Shown here: positions 1-8,742 of the stretch, piece by piece
Numbering within the stretch: position 1 is the first letter of the stretch
How the letters are laid out: every line of letters begins with the position of its first letter
Origin: Lutimonas vermicola
GTDB lineage: Bacteria > Bacteroidota > Bacteroidia > Flavobacteriales > Flavobacteriaceae
Length of the DNA: 64,000 nt
Direction: 5' to 3'
Assembly (NCBI RefSeq): GCF_038433205.1
Contig: NZ_JBCDNA010000003.1
Coordinates: 62,001-126,000 of the forward strand
Translations under genes and position numbers: made by a program
The notes under the pieces: model-generated
What the model was told of the DNA's origin: nothing
What the model saw: the letters and a program-made list of their open reading frames with translations, nothing else
The model's database searches: none

Positions 1-1
1 G

Positions 2-220
2 TCGATTGCTGTTGAAGATCTGCAAAACTATATCAATGAATTGCCTGAAAGTTGCAGGATGGTCTTCAATATGTATGTCATTGAGGGCTACAAGCATACT
101 GAAATAGCTGAGATTTTAGAGGTTACCGTCGGAACAACAAAGACCCAGTTGTACAGAGCGAGGAAGGCTTTAAAAGAAATGATCTCATTACATCAAAAAA
201 AGTATTATGAAACAACATAA
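2..220 (+). CDS. RNA polymerase ECF sigma factor, C-terminal part (cut by window edge)
   Basis: Only the last 72 codons are present. The frame is open from base 2 to the TAA at 218-220 and reads as a sigma-70 region 4 helix-turn-helix: the pattern LPESCRMVF, GYKHTEIAEIL and VGTTKTQLYRARKAL is typical of ECF factors that recognise the -35 element. The stop overlaps the start of the next gene (ATG at 207), the usual sign of a translationally coupled sigma/anti-sigma pair in Bacteroidota. The region 2 part lies outside the window, so the subgroup cannot be told. Confidence 0.88.
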   Translation, partial: SIAVEDLQNYINELPESCRMVFNMYVIEGYKHTEIAEILEVTVGTTKTQLYRARKALKEMISLHQKKYYETT

Positions 221-908
221 TTTAAGAGAAGAACTTAAAAACAGAAATATCAACCCATCTTTGGATTCCTGGGAAAAATTAAACAGCCGATTAACTGCCC
301 ATGACGATAAAGAAAAAAAGGGAAGCTGGAGGTTTTATAAAGTGGCGTCGGTGATATTGATTTTTATCTCAGTCGGATTTTATTTTTTAAAACCCCTTGA
401 CAGTAACATCAATACCCCGGAAATTGCTGCTCCTTCTTTAAAAGATAACCTGAACACTATTAAAGGTATAAATGATGTTACTGAAACTGACCTTACTGAA
501 ACACCAGGCATTTCTCAGATCAAAAAAAAACCTCTTCCTGATTCGCAACTGAGTGAACCAAATAAAACAAAGGTTGCTTTATCCGAAAGCTTGAATAAAA
601 GCAAAGATTCCGCAAACAAACTCATTGAATTCCCCATTAACAACGCAATAACAGGAGCATTGGTAATGAAGGATGACCCCTATGCTGAAGTCCTGTTTAT
701 TGATGACGAGGTTGAGCAATTATTAAATAAATCTAAAATAAAATTAACTGATCATGGCCAGGTTTCCCCACATAAATTAGTTAGCGCCAATGCGCTGCTG
801 AATTCAGTTGAGGAGGATTTGTATAAAGATCTAAAACAAAAACTGATCGAGAAAATTACAACCAAGCTTAAAAACCCCAAGGAAGTGGTCACCTCACGAG
901 AAAATTGA
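207..908 (+). CDS. Single-pass membrane protein, probable anti-sigma factor partner
   Basis: A 233-residue protein whose start overlaps the stop of the sigma gene by 14 bp. Residues 1-40 are charged and would be cytoplasmic, one membrane helix runs about 44-62, and the rest (63-233) is hydrophilic and low-complexity, probably periplasmic. I see no zinc-finger anti-sigma motif. The role as sigma-binding partner is inferred from layout: short cytosolic N-terminus, one helix, and coupling to an ECF gene. The outer-membrane protein that follows 18 bp later is probably in the same operon. Confidence 0.6.
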   Translation: MKQHNLREELKNRNINPSLDSWEKLNSRLTAHDDKEKKGSWRFYKVASVILIFISVGFYFLKPLDSNINTPEIAAPSLKDNLNTIKGINDVTETDLTETPGISQIKKKPLPDSQLSEPNKTKVALSESLNKSKDSANKLIEFPINNAITGALVMKDDPYAEVLFIDDEVEQLLNKSKIKLTDHGQVSPHKLVSANALLNSVEEDLYKDLKQKLIEKITTKLKNPKEVVTSREN

Positions 909-926
909 TTAAATGACAACCCCATT

Positions 927-1985
927 ATGAAAAAAATACTTTTTATAGCATTGATTTTTAGCCATGTCGTTTTATGTGAGCATATTTCTGCTCAGGAAAC
1001 AAAAGACCCTGTTTTAGAACAGAAGAAAGAAAAAGTAATTCTTGAAGAAAAAGAGGCCCTTAAAGAAGAGGTCATCTCTATAAACTCAAGGTTCAACAAA
1101 GGCGACATATCGTCTGATGAAGCAAATAAATTAAAAGAAGATGCTGCTGAAATTCACGCCTTGAATATTGAAAACAGAATAGCTATCCTCGAAAATGAAG
1201 CAGCCTTATTTGAGAGAGCAGCGAGTACCAAAAAGGCAATGGATACCATTAAAGACGATCAGGAAGAAATATCCCGGATCGAAATCAAGGTTTTTGATGA
1301 TGAAGACCCTTTGGTAGACATAAATTTTGGTACACCAAAAAAGTACGACAACAGGACTCGTTCTAATTTACTGGTCGCATTTGGTTTTAATAATGCCCTG
1401 ATAGAGGGTCAGTCAATAAATAAATCGCCCTACAAAATGGGGAAAAGCAAATTTTTTGAAATCGGTTGGACCTGGTCTACAAGGGTTCTTGAGACATCCA
1501 ATGCCATTCGCTTTAGGTATGGGTTTGCCTTCCAGTTTAATGGCCTGAATCCAACTGACAATATGTACTTTGTGCAAGATGGGGAATTAACTTATTTGGA
1601 AGAATTCCCGGGGAGTTTGACCAAATCAAAACTGAGAATGGATAATTTGGTAGTGCCCATTCATTTCGAATTCGGACCTTCCAAAAAAATTGACAGAGGA
1701 AATTATGTCAGGTATTCTACTCGTAAAAAATTCAAATTTGGTATTGGAAGCTATTTCGGGTTTAATATGAGAACACGCCAAAAATTAAAATATTCTCTAA
1801 ATGGGTCGAAACAAAAAGACAAGATTACGCAAAGTTATAACACCAGTAATCTGATATACGGTTTAAGCAGTTATATTGGTGTTGATGATTTTTCTTTCTA
1901 TGTGAAATATGATTTGAACAAGATTTTTAATGAACCAAATCGCAACGAAAACAATATCTCTTTAGGATTGCGATTCGATTTGTAA
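927..1985 (+). CDS. Exported outer-membrane beta-barrel protein with coiled-coil N-terminal part
   Basis: 352 residues. A signal peptide covers about 1-23 (ending HISAQ). Residues 28-120 are rich in Glu, Lys and Ala and look like a coiled coil. From about 145 to the end the sequence alternates polar and aromatic residues in strand-like stretches and ends LRFDL, as expected for a small outer-membrane barrel closing with an aromatic C-terminal strand. It follows a sigma/anti-sigma pair and ends at a good terminator, so it is probably the last gene and perhaps a target of that regulon. Specific function unknown. Confidence 0.6.
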   Translation: MKKILFIALIFSHVVLCEHISAQETKDPVLEQKKEKVILEEKEALKEEVISINSRFNKGDISSDEANKLKEDAAEIHALNIENRIAILENEAALFERAASTKKAMDTIKDDQEEISRIEIKVFDDEDPLVDINFGTPKKYDNRTRSNLLVAFGFNNALIEGQSINKSPYKMGKSKFFEIGWTWSTRVLETSNAIRFRYGFAFQFNGLNPTDNMYFVQDGELTYLEEFPGSLTKSKLRMDNLVVPIHFEFGPSKKIDRGNYVRYSTRKKFKFGIGSYFGFNMRTRQKLKYSLNGSKQKDKITQSYNTSNLIYGLSSYIGVDDFSFYVKYDLNKIFNEPNRNENNISLGLRFDL

Positions 1986-2002
1986 AAACTACAAGGTAAA
2001 GG

Positions 2003-2031
2003 CCCAATGATTAATTTATTATTGGGTTTTT
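2003..2031 (+). terminator. Rho-independent terminator after the sigma operon
   Basis: CCCAAT (2003-2008) pairs with ATTGGG (2021-2026), followed by TTTTT. It lies 18 bp after the stop of the barrel protein. Confidence 0.75.
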
Positions 2032-2064
2032 AAATTTCACGCATATTTTATCTCTGTGAAACAA

Positions 2065-2072
2065 TACCTTTG
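2065..2072 (+). promoter_or_regulatory. Putative -7 box for tex
   Basis: TACCTTTG matches the Bacteroidota -7 consensus TAnnTTTG and lies 18 bp before the tex ATG, downstream of the preceding terminator. No convincing -33 TTG element is at standard spacing. Confidence 0.45.
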
Positions 2073-2090
2073 TGTTTTCAAATTTGATGC

Positions 2091-4217
2091 ATGCACTTAC
2101 TAAGTTTTATCACTTCAAAAACGACCCTTCCGCCTAAAGGAGTTGAAAATACCATTCAACTATTAAATCAAGATTGTACCGTTCCGTTTATTTCCCGGTA
2201 CCGAAAAGAGCATACAGGAAATTTGGATGAAGTTCAAATAGGTGAAATAGTAAAATACAAACAACTTTTTGAAGAGTTAGAAAAACGCAGGACCTCTATT
2301 CTAAAAACACTTAAAGATCAGGAAGTCTTAACTGATGAACTTAAGGATAAAATTCAGGCAACAGTTGATTTAAATGCCTTGGAAGATCTTTATCTTCCTT
2401 TTAAAAGAAAGACAAAAACAAAAGCAGAAAAGGCACGTATCAACGGTTTGGAACCCTTGGCGAAGATCATCATGAGTCAAAAACCCATACAGTTGCAACA
2501 AATTGTAGAAAAATACACCTCACAGGACATCGACAGTTCCTCTGCCCTTGAAGGAGCAAGGCATATCATCGCAGAATGGATCAATGAAAGAACTAGTGTA
2601 AGGAACCGAATTCGTTGGCATTTAGAAAGGTTTGCCAAGATCCGTACCAAAATTGTACCATCAAAAGCAGAGAACGACAAAGCCTTAAAATTCAGAGATT
2701 ATTTTAATTGGGAAGAATCATTAAAGTCTTGCCCTTCTCATCGGTTACTAGCCATTTTAAGAGCAGAAAGAGAGGGTTTTATAAGATTGTATATTGACCT
2801 TGACAAAGACCGGGTAGTGGATGAAATAAAGAAAAGGATCATCACTAATCATAGCGAAAGTACCAATCATATTTCCCTGGCCATAGAAGATGCTTACAAA
2901 AGATTACTTTTTCCTTCCCTGTCGAATGAAATTCTCCAGATGGCAAAAGAAAAGGCAGATGAGAACGCAATCAAGGTGTTTTCAAAAAACCTCAGACAGC
3001 TATTGCTGGGCGCTCCTTTGGGTGAAAAAAGGATTCTCGCAATCGATCCTGGTTACCGGTCTGGCTGCAAATTGGTTTGTTTGAGTGCTCAGGGAGCACT
3101 TGAGTATAATGAAAATATCTACCCTCATGCTCCGGTAAATGACAGCAAAGGGGCTATCAAAAAATTGAACTCCCTGGTTGATGCATATAAAATTGACGCC
3201 ATAGCCATCGGAAACGGTACGGCTTCTCGCGAAACTGAAAGTCTGGTCAAAAGGATTCGTTTTAACAAAGATGTGGAAGTCTTTGTGGTCAATGAGGCCG
3301 GGGCCTCTATCTATTCAGCTTCAAAAATTGCCCGGGACGAATTCCCTAATTATGACGTTACTGTTAGAGGTGCCGTTTCTATTGGAAGGCGGCTATCTGA
3401 CCCCTTGGCCGAATTGGTTAAAATCGATCCCAAATCAATAGGAGTTGGTCAATACCAGTATGATGTGGATCAAAATAAATTGAAGACCAGTTTAGACATG
3501 GTTGTGGAAAGCTGCGTCAATACCATTGGCGTGAATATCAATACGGCGAGTGTTTCTTTATTAAGCCATGTTTCAGGGATTGGTGAAAAATTGGCCGAAA
3601 ATATTATTTCATACAGAGAAAAGCAGGGACCGTTTATGTCTCGTTCTGACATTAAAAAAGTCGCCAGGCTTGGTGACAAGGCATTTGAACAAAGTGCAGG
3701 CTTCTTAAGGATCAAAAATGCAAAGAACCCCCTCGACGACTCCGCTGTTCATCCCGAAATTTATGCACTTGTCGGGCAAATGGCACGAGACTCGAAAAAA
3801 AGCATCACTGAACTTATTGGAAACAAAATTATCCTACAGCAGATTGAGCTTGAAAAATATACAACAGAAGAGATTGGCTTACCTACCTTAATGGATATTA
3901 TAGCTGAACTTGAGAAACCCGGCCTGGATCCGAGAGAAAAAGCAAGAATATTCAGTTTTGATCAAAGTCTAAAAACGATAGATGATCTTAGAGAGGGGCA
4001 GTTGCTCCCGGGAATAATCAATAATATTACTAATTTTGGTTGTTTTGTTGACATCGGGATAAAAGAAAATGGTTTGATCCATGTCTCGAATTTATCCGAC
4101 ACCTTTGTAAAGGACGTAAATGAAATCGTGAACCTTAATCAACAGGTGATTGTTAAGGTTTTGGAAGTTGATAAAAATCGAAAACGAATCCAGTTGTCAT
4201 TGCATGCAAAAAGATAA
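2091..4217 (+). CDS. tex: Tex family RNA-binding transcription accessory protein
   Basis: 708 residues, close to the family's usual 710-780. Order of parts: helical N-terminal Tex domain, a YqgF/RNase H-like domain starting near 322 (ILAIDPGYRSG), a helix-hairpin-helix section around 490-560 (HVSGIGEKLAENI), and a C-terminal S1 RNA-binding domain from about 635 (GIINNITNFGCFVDIG). Tex is a conserved cytoplasmic nucleic-acid-binding factor that affects transcription. It is a single-gene unit with its own TAnnTTTG box, converging on the racemase gene 7 bp away. Confidence 0.95.
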   Translation: MHLLSFITSKTTLPPKGVENTIQLLNQDCTVPFISRYRKEHTGNLDEVQIGEIVKYKQLFEELEKRRTSILKTLKDQEVLTDELKDKIQATVDLNALEDLYLPFKRKTKTKAEKARINGLEPLAKIIMSQKPIQLQQIVEKYTSQDIDSSSALEGARHIIAEWINERTSVRNRIRWHLERFAKIRTKIVPSKAENDKALKFRDYFNWEESLKSCPSHRLLAILRAEREGFIRLYIDLDKDRVVDEIKKRIITNHSESTNHISLAIEDAYKRLLFPSLSNEILQMAKEKADENAIKVFSKNLRQLLLGAPLGEKRILAIDPGYRSGCKLVCLSAQGALEYNENIYPHAPVNDSKGAIKKLNSLVDAYKIDAIAIGNGTASRETESLVKRIRFNKDVEVFVVNEAGASIYSASKIARDEFPNYDVTVRGAVSIGRRLSDPLAELVKIDPKSIGVGQYQYDVDQNKLKTSLDMVVESCVNTIGVNINTASVSLLSHVSGIGEKLAENIISYREKQGPFMSRSDIKKVARLGDKAFEQSAGFLRIKNAKNPLDDSAVHPEIYALVGQMARDSKKSITELIGNKIILQQIELEKYTTEEIGLPTLMDIIAELEKPGLDPREKARIFSFDQSLKTIDDLREGQLLPGIINNITNFGCFVDIGIKENGLIHVSNLSDTFVKDVNEIVNLNQQVIVKVLEVDKNRKRIQLSLHAKR

Positions 4218-4224
4218 TCACTTT

Positions 4225-4920
4225 TTAGCCATTGCTCAAAGAGAGTTCTACAGCTTTTTCAGCATGAATTTTGGTCGTATTAAAAATAGGCAGTTCAACA
4301 TCTTCCGGATAGATCAACAAAGGAATTTCTGTACATCCTAAAATCACACCCTGAGCTCCCCTCTTTCTAAGATCCTCTATAACACCTAAATAAATTTCTT
4401 TAGATTCAGGTTTTAAAACTCCCCTGACCAATTCCTTATAGATTATGTCATTAACGAGTTTCCGATCATTCTGTTCCGGCACTATTACATCTATTTGATG
4501 ATCCTTGAGTATGTCTTTATAAAAATCCCTTTCCATCGTAAATCTGGTCCCCAGCAGGGCCACTTTATCAAGTTGGCTTTTTTTGATCTCGTCGGCTGTG
4601 ACTTTAGCAATATGAAGTACTGGAATGTCGATGCTTTCTTCAATGGCTGTTACACATAAATGCATGGTGTTGGCACAAATCAATATCATTTCTGCCCCTG
4701 AAGATTCCAACGCCCGGGCCCTTGTTTTCATAAGCTCGTCCAAAGCATCCCAATCATCTATCGCTTGGAGAGCGGCTATTTCAGCAAAGTCAACCGACTC
4801 AATCACACAATTCGAAGAATGTAAACCTCCAAGTATTGCTTTCACTTTTTTATTGATCAGCTCATAATACAGCAGGGTCGATTCCCAACTCATCCCTCCA
4901 ATTAATCCAATTTTTTTCAT
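4225..4920 (-). CDS. Aspartate/glutamate racemase family protein
   Basis: 231 residues. The start KKIGLIGGMSWEST is diagnostic for the Asp/Glu/hydantoin racemase family. The two catalytic cysteines of these PLP-independent enzymes are present at about 82 (ILICANTMH) and 196 (GCTEIP). The family racemises aspartate or glutamate in the cytoplasm; the substrate cannot be read from sequence alone. It lies 22 bp downstream of the alkane hydroxylase gene on the same strand, so the two may be co-transcribed, although no metabolic link is obvious. Confidence 0.88.
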   Translation of the reverse strand: MKKIGLIGGMSWESTLLYYELINKKVKAILGGLHSSNCVIESVDFAEIAALQAIDDWDALDELMKTRARALESSGAEMILICANTMHLCVTAIEESIDIPVLHIAKVTADEIKKSQLDKVALLGTRFTMERDFYKDILKDHQIDVIVPEQNDRKLVNDIIYKELVRGVLKPESKEIYLGVIEDLRKRGAQGVILGCTEIPLLIYPEDVELPIFNTTKIHAEKAVELSLSNG

Positions 4921-4942
4921 CCTTGTACTTTTTCTTTATCTT

Positions 4943-6013
4943 CTAAATCAAAAATGCTTTGGCTTTATTTGCCGGCCTTTTATCAAATACCTTAAGTTTC
5001 GGATTCATAACCCTGAACCATAAGGGGGGTATCAAAGACAGCATCATCATTCCGGGATATCCTGTTGGCATTTGTGGGCTTTCGGGAAGTGATTCCAAAA
5101 CCTGGTATTTTTTACTAGCCTTATAATGATGATCTGAATGCCTGGAAAGATTAAAAAGCATCAATCTCCCAATTTGGTGATCTGAATTCCAGGAATGCTC
5201 ATGCTTTACACGTTCATAACGTCCGCTGTTATTTTTTTCTCTAAGTAAGCCGTAATGCTCAATATAATTTACAGTTTCAAGCAATAATATCCCGATCACA
5301 GAAGCCAGGACAAATGCTAAAAGCACCTTGACATCAAAAAAGTAATAAATTCCGAAAAGCAAAATAATATTCGCCAAGGAATAAGAGATCATCCGATTAG
5401 AAAATGAAAGAATCGATTTACCACTGCGCTTCATTCTATTGTTTTCAATTTTCCAGGCCTTGGCATAGCTTCCAAAATGTGATGTGATCCAAAAGGAAAA
5501 AAGTGACTGCCCCTTTTTTGCTGTAGCAGCATCCTCAGGTGTTGCAACTTCCCTGTGATGACCTTCATTGTGATAAGGAAGAAAATGCGTATTAAGAGAG
5601 GTCAATAATAATATCTCGCCTAAAAACTGCTCCATTCTGGATGATCGGTGCCCTAATTCATGCCCAATATTAATGCCAAGAACACCGCATAACAAGCCCA
5701 TGGCAAAAACCTTACCAACAAAGCTTACCGAATTCATTGGCGTAAGTTCGATGACAAACAGGAATGAAGTCAGCATTAATAATTGCAACGGAACCGAGAG
5801 ATATAATATCCAGTCATAGATCCTGCTTTTTTTTTCTTTGAGTACTGTCTCCTGATCAAAATTGCTCTTGTCAGGCTTTAAAAAAAGTTCGATCAGAGGA
5901 ATAAGGACAAATGTAAAGATGATGGGAGTAAAAGTTCTCCAGCCATTTCTGTTAAAGGCAAAATACACACCCAAAGGAAGGATATAAACAAATAAGTATT
6001 TAAGTTTTCTCAT
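4943..6013 (-). CDS. alkB: AlkB-type membrane alkane 1-monooxygenase
   Basis: 356 residues with several membrane helices (about 5-45, 68-110, 210-248). All histidine boxes of the integral-membrane di-iron family are present: HELGH at 118-122, HNEGHH at 148-153 and HSDHH at 292-296. The signature NYIEHYG at 249-255 separates AlkB from desaturases. AlkB hydroxylates terminal carbons of medium-chain alkanes using electrons from rubredoxin; no rubredoxin gene is adjacent. The ATG at 6011-6013 is followed directly by the first membrane helix. Confidence 0.9.
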   Translation of the reverse strand: MRKLKYLFVYILPLGVYFAFNRNGWRTFTPIIFTFVLIPLIELFLKPDKSNFDQETVLKEKKSRIYDWILYLSVPLQLLMLTSFLFVIELTPMNSVSFVGKVFAMGLLCGVLGINIGHELGHRSSRMEQFLGEILLLTSLNTHFLPYHNEGHHREVATPEDAATAKKGQSLFSFWITSHFGSYAKAWKIENNRMKRSGKSILSFSNRMISYSLANIILLFGIYYFFDVKVLLAFVLASVIGILLLETVNYIEHYGLLREKNNSGRYERVKHEHSWNSDHQIGRLMLFNLSRHSDHHYKASKKYQVLESLPESPQMPTGYPGMMMLSLIPPLWFRVMNPKLKVFDKRPANKAKAFLI

Positions 6014-6155
6014 TATATCTTGAAAAATGGCTGAAACTCATAATCCATAGGCTAAGGTAAAAATAAAAATTCAATGAATTCTTATTGGAATTTCTACCTG
6101 GTTTATGATGGCATAACAATGTAAATTTTTTTAGCATCTTGTTTTTCAAACGGAT

Positions 6156-6644
6156 ATGTCGTACCTTAGAAAGGTGAAAAGTTATAAAAACATCAATGAT
6201 CCTCAACGCAGTTTTGTAGCACCTTTCGTGGATAAACACAGCGGGAAAAATGAGTTTTTTGCTCAATTAAACAAACTGGTCAATTGGAAGCCAATTTCTG
6301 CAAAACTCAAACTAATTTATACCAAAGGACTTACTGACAGAGGAGCCAAAGCCTATTCACCGCTTTTACTTTTTAAAATGCATTTGATCTCCAAATGGTA
6401 TCGGCTATCCGATACCCAAACAGAGGTCATGGTCTATGACAGTATTTCGGCGCTCAGGTTCTGTGGTTTGACCATTGAAGACAATGTTCCGGGACACAGC
6501 ACTTTGAGCAGGTTTAAAAAGGAATTAACAGATCACGGAGCGTTGAAAGGTCTGGAAAAGGAAGTTGAAGCACAGTTAAAATCACATGATTTTAAAATTC
6601 ATCCTGGAAAAGGACGTGTCGATGCAAAGCTAATAACGCATTAG
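6156..6644 (+). pseudogene. Truncated IS5-type transposase
   Basis: 162 codons matching only the N-terminal helical domain (DUF772 type) of IS5-family transposases: SPLLLFKMHLISKWYRLSDTQTE and a GHSTLSRFKKEL stretch. The reading stops just after GRVDAKL, where the first catalytic Asp of the DDE nuclease would sit, so the RNase H-like catalytic domain is missing. I see no clear terminal inverted repeats. It is a relic wedged between alkB and yjbQ and cannot be active. Confidence 0.78.
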
Positions 6645-6661
6645 TCTAATTAGGCAAGGAA

Positions 6662-7084
6662 TTAATTTCCTAAAATAGTGACGACCACGCTTCTCGAACC
6701 TCCTCGATTTCTGTGTTCACAAAGATATATACCCTGCCAGATTCCCATATTCAACTGTCCGTTTGTAATAGGTATTTGTAACGAAGCTCCCATCAATGAA
6801 GCCTTGATATGAGCAGGCATATCATCGGCACCCTCATAATTGTGTTCATAATAAGGGGCGTTTTCCGGTACCATTTTATTCATATGGCTTTCAAAATCAG
6901 TTCTCACCGTTGAATCTGCATTCTCATTAATCGTCAAACTCGCTGATGTATGTTTGATAAACAGCTGTATCCAGCCAATATTGATATCCTTGATTTCGGG
7001 TACATCTTCCAAAATTTTTCCCGTGATTAAATGATATCCTCTAGGATATGGATTTAAACTAATCTCTTTTTGAAATGATTTCAT
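6662..7084 (-). CDS. YjbQ family protein (UPF0047, secondary thiamine-phosphate synthase-like)
   Basis: 140 residues, the full family length. Typical motifs: LFIKHTSASLTINENAD near 41-57, the acidic stretch DDMPAHIKASLMG around 91-103, and the C-terminal GIWQGIYLCEHRNRGGSR. The family is a small trimeric beta-rich protein; weak thiamine-phosphate synthase activity has been reported for some members, but the physiological role is unsettled. The start is ATG at 7082-7084. It is probably monocistronic. Confidence 0.92.
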   Translation of the reverse strand: MKSFQKEISLNPYPRGYHLITGKILEDVPEIKDINIGWIQLFIKHTSASLTINENADSTVRTDFESHMNKMVPENAPYYEHNYEGADDMPAHIKASLMGASLQIPITNGQLNMGIWQGIYLCEHRNRGGSRSVVVTILGN

Positions 7085-7147
7085 GGAATTTTGTCAATCA
7101 TGTTTGTCAAAGTGAATTTAGGTAAAAGATTTGTTATTTTTACTATA

Positions 7148-7467
7148 ATGCTGAAATGCTACAATGCTACAATGCTTAAATAATTATACTTTCAACTTTT
7201 GCTTTCATAAATTGAATTCCTGGCTGAAGACATGATTTTAGTGATCTCGTTCCTTTCCTTATTCAACTTTATTTAAAAACGCAGACTTGTTAGACAAATT
7301 TGCTTCTAAATAATGCTGAAATGCTACAATGCTTAAATAATTACACTTTCAACTTTTGCTTTCATAAATTGAATTCCTGGCTGAAGACATGATTTTAGTG
7401 ATCTCGTTCGCTTCATTATGCAACTTATTTAAAAACGCAGACTTGTTAGATAAATTTGCTTCTAAAA
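7148..7467. repeat. Tandem duplication of the 3' end of the four-helix-bundle gene
   Basis: Two head-to-tail copies, 7148-7312 and 7313-7467. Each begins ATGCTGAAATGCTACAATGC, runs through the last roughly 40 codons of the minus-strand four-helix-bundle gene and ends near TTTGCTTCTAAA. The second copy belongs to the intact gene. The first has substitutions and small indels that break the frame, so it is a decayed partial copy. Each copy starts with the 8-bp-period motif found inverted at the other end of the gene. Confidence 0.85.
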
Positions 7468-7723
7468 TAACTTCTAACCAATATTTGGTTTCGTCTGCCT
7501 CCTCAACTACGATACACAATTTACTGAAAAACTCCTTCTTGGAACGAGCTTTGCAAGCTGCTCTATAATTAGCTCCGGTCGAAGTTGCTGACCGAATTAT
7601 TTGATGTGATACAACGCTCGACGCTCTGCTTGATTTTAGTGAATTACAAAAGGAGATCACTTCGACCGCAAAGGTCTTTGTTTTATGCTTCATCCTTTCA
7701 ATAAACTCCTGTTTTTCAGTCAT
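7349..7723 (-). CDS. Four-helix-bundle protein (S23/IVP family)
   Basis: 124 residues. The pattern of the 23S rRNA intervening-sequence-protein family is clear: FAVEVISFCNSLKSSRASSVVSHQIIRSATSTGANYRAACKARSKKEF near 19-66 and a helical C-terminal half. The family folds as a four-helix bundle, is found in rRNA intervening sequences and as free-standing chromosomal genes, and has no settled function. The gene is flanked by inverted arrays of an 8-bp motif and has a partial tandem copy of its 3' end, so the unit may be or have been mobile. The ATG is at 7721-7723. Confidence 0.85.
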   Translation of the reverse strand: MTEKQEFIERMKHKTKTFAVEVISFCNSLKSSRASSVVSHQIIRSATSTGANYRAACKARSKKEFFSKLCIVVEEADETKYWLEVILEANLSNKSAFLNKLHNEANEITKIMSSARNSIYESKS

Positions 7724-7752
7724 TTTAACGTATTTTTATTATCACTTTTTTT

Positions 7753-7780
7753 CATTGTAGCATTGTAGCATTGTAGCATT
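7753..7780. repeat. 8-bp-period repeat (CATTGTAG) abutting the ssb stop codon
   Basis: Three and a half perfect tandem copies of CATTGTAG end at the TTA that is the minus-strand stop codon of ssb. The reverse complement (CTACAATG) recurs at 7148-7175 and 7313-7332 on the other side of the four-helix-bundle gene, so the arrays form inverted repeats around that gene. Confidence 0.85.
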
Positions 7781-8117
7781 ACCCCTTCGATCCTAAAAAC
7801 AAAATCTCGCTGCATACAACTTCGGTAATATATTTTTTGTTACCGTTCTCGTCATCCCAGGACCTTGTGGTAAGTTTTCCTTCCAGGGCTACCTCCTTTC
7901 CTTTTTCAAGATACGATTCTACCAAATCAGCTGTCTTATTCCATGCAATGACATTGTGCCATTCAGTCTCCTCTATTTTGTCGCCATTTGCATTTGTGTA
8001 ACTATCATTTGTAGCTAATGAAAATTTGGCCAGCTTTTTACCTGAGTCAAGAGTCTTTACCTCAGGGTTCATTCCTAAATGTCCGATCAACTGTACTCTG
8101 TTTCTTAATTTATTCAT
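7779..8117 (-). CDS. ssb: Single-stranded DNA-binding protein
   Basis: 112 residues, a short SSB made only of the OB-fold. Motifs: NKLRNRVQLIGHLGMNPEV at the N-terminus, KLAKFSLATNDSY, EWHNVIAWNKTAD and VALEGKLTTRSW. The acidic C-terminal tail used by house-keeping SSB to recruit partner proteins is missing (it ends EILFLGSKG), so this is likely a secondary or specialised SSB. Its stop codon lies at the edge of the 8-bp repeat array, so the repeat unit could have altered the original 3' end. Confidence 0.9.
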   Translation of the reverse strand: MNKLRNRVQLIGHLGMNPEVKTLDSGKKLAKFSLATNDSYTNANGDKIEETEWHNVIAWNKTADLVESYLEKGKEVALEGKLTTRSWDDENGNKKYITEVVCSEILFLGSKG

Positions 8118-8313
8118 CTTATAAATTTTTGTGCCCCTAATCTTGGGCGGTTAAACTTTCTGCAAACCAGAACTGATCCGCTTCTGCAAATTTGTGACTA
8201 GAAAATCAAAAGGTTTGCCTGATAAACATATACTTTCGTATGTAATTGAATGTAGTCGTTTGTAAATGGTTGACATTTTGTAATTTTAACAATTAAGGTT
8301 TTAATTCTAAAAC

Positions 8314-8664
8314 ATGGAAAACAAAATTTGTTTGGAATGCGGAGAGCGTATTCAAGGAAGAAGTGATAAGAAATTTTGCAGTGACTATTGTCGAAATACA
8401 TACAATAATAGGGTCAATAAAGACAGCAAAAACCTCATCAGAAACACAAACAATCGATTGAGGAAAAACTACAAGATCCTTTCAGGTCTCAATACAAAAG
8501 GAAAGACCAAAATAGTCCGTAACACTTTAAATAATCACAATTTTGATTTTACACTGTTTACCTCCATCTATACGACCAAAACAGGTAACGTTTATTACTA
8601 TGTTTACGATCAGGGCTATCTTCCGTTGGAAAATGATTATTTTCTATTGATCAAAAGAGAATGA
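8314..8664 (+). CDS. Small zinc-ribbon protein of unknown function
   Basis: 116 residues. Four cysteines (6, 9, 22, 26; CxxC-x12-CxxxC) form a treble-clef or zinc-ribbon site like those of DUF2116-type proteins. The remainder is basic and helical up to about 60, then beta-rich. It is probably cytoplasmic and might bind nucleic acid, which is inference from the zinc motif and charge. It is divergent from ssb, with about 200 bp between. Confidence 0.6.
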   Translation: MENKICLECGERIQGRSDKKFCSDYCRNTYNNRVNKDSKNLIRNTNNRLRKNYKILSGLNTKGKTKIVRNTLNNHNFDFTLFTSIYTTKTGNVYYYVYDQGYLPLENDYFLLIKRE

Positions 8665-8742
8665 TTTTCAAAAACTTTTCTCCTTTCAATATTCATGTTG
8701 TAACAATACACCTATGCATTCGTCGAATAAAAAAATGATTTT

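Noticed and set aside
6000..6266. 88-codon minus-strand frame at the alkB start
   Set aside because: Overlaps both the alkB start and the transposase fragment; composition is not protein-like.
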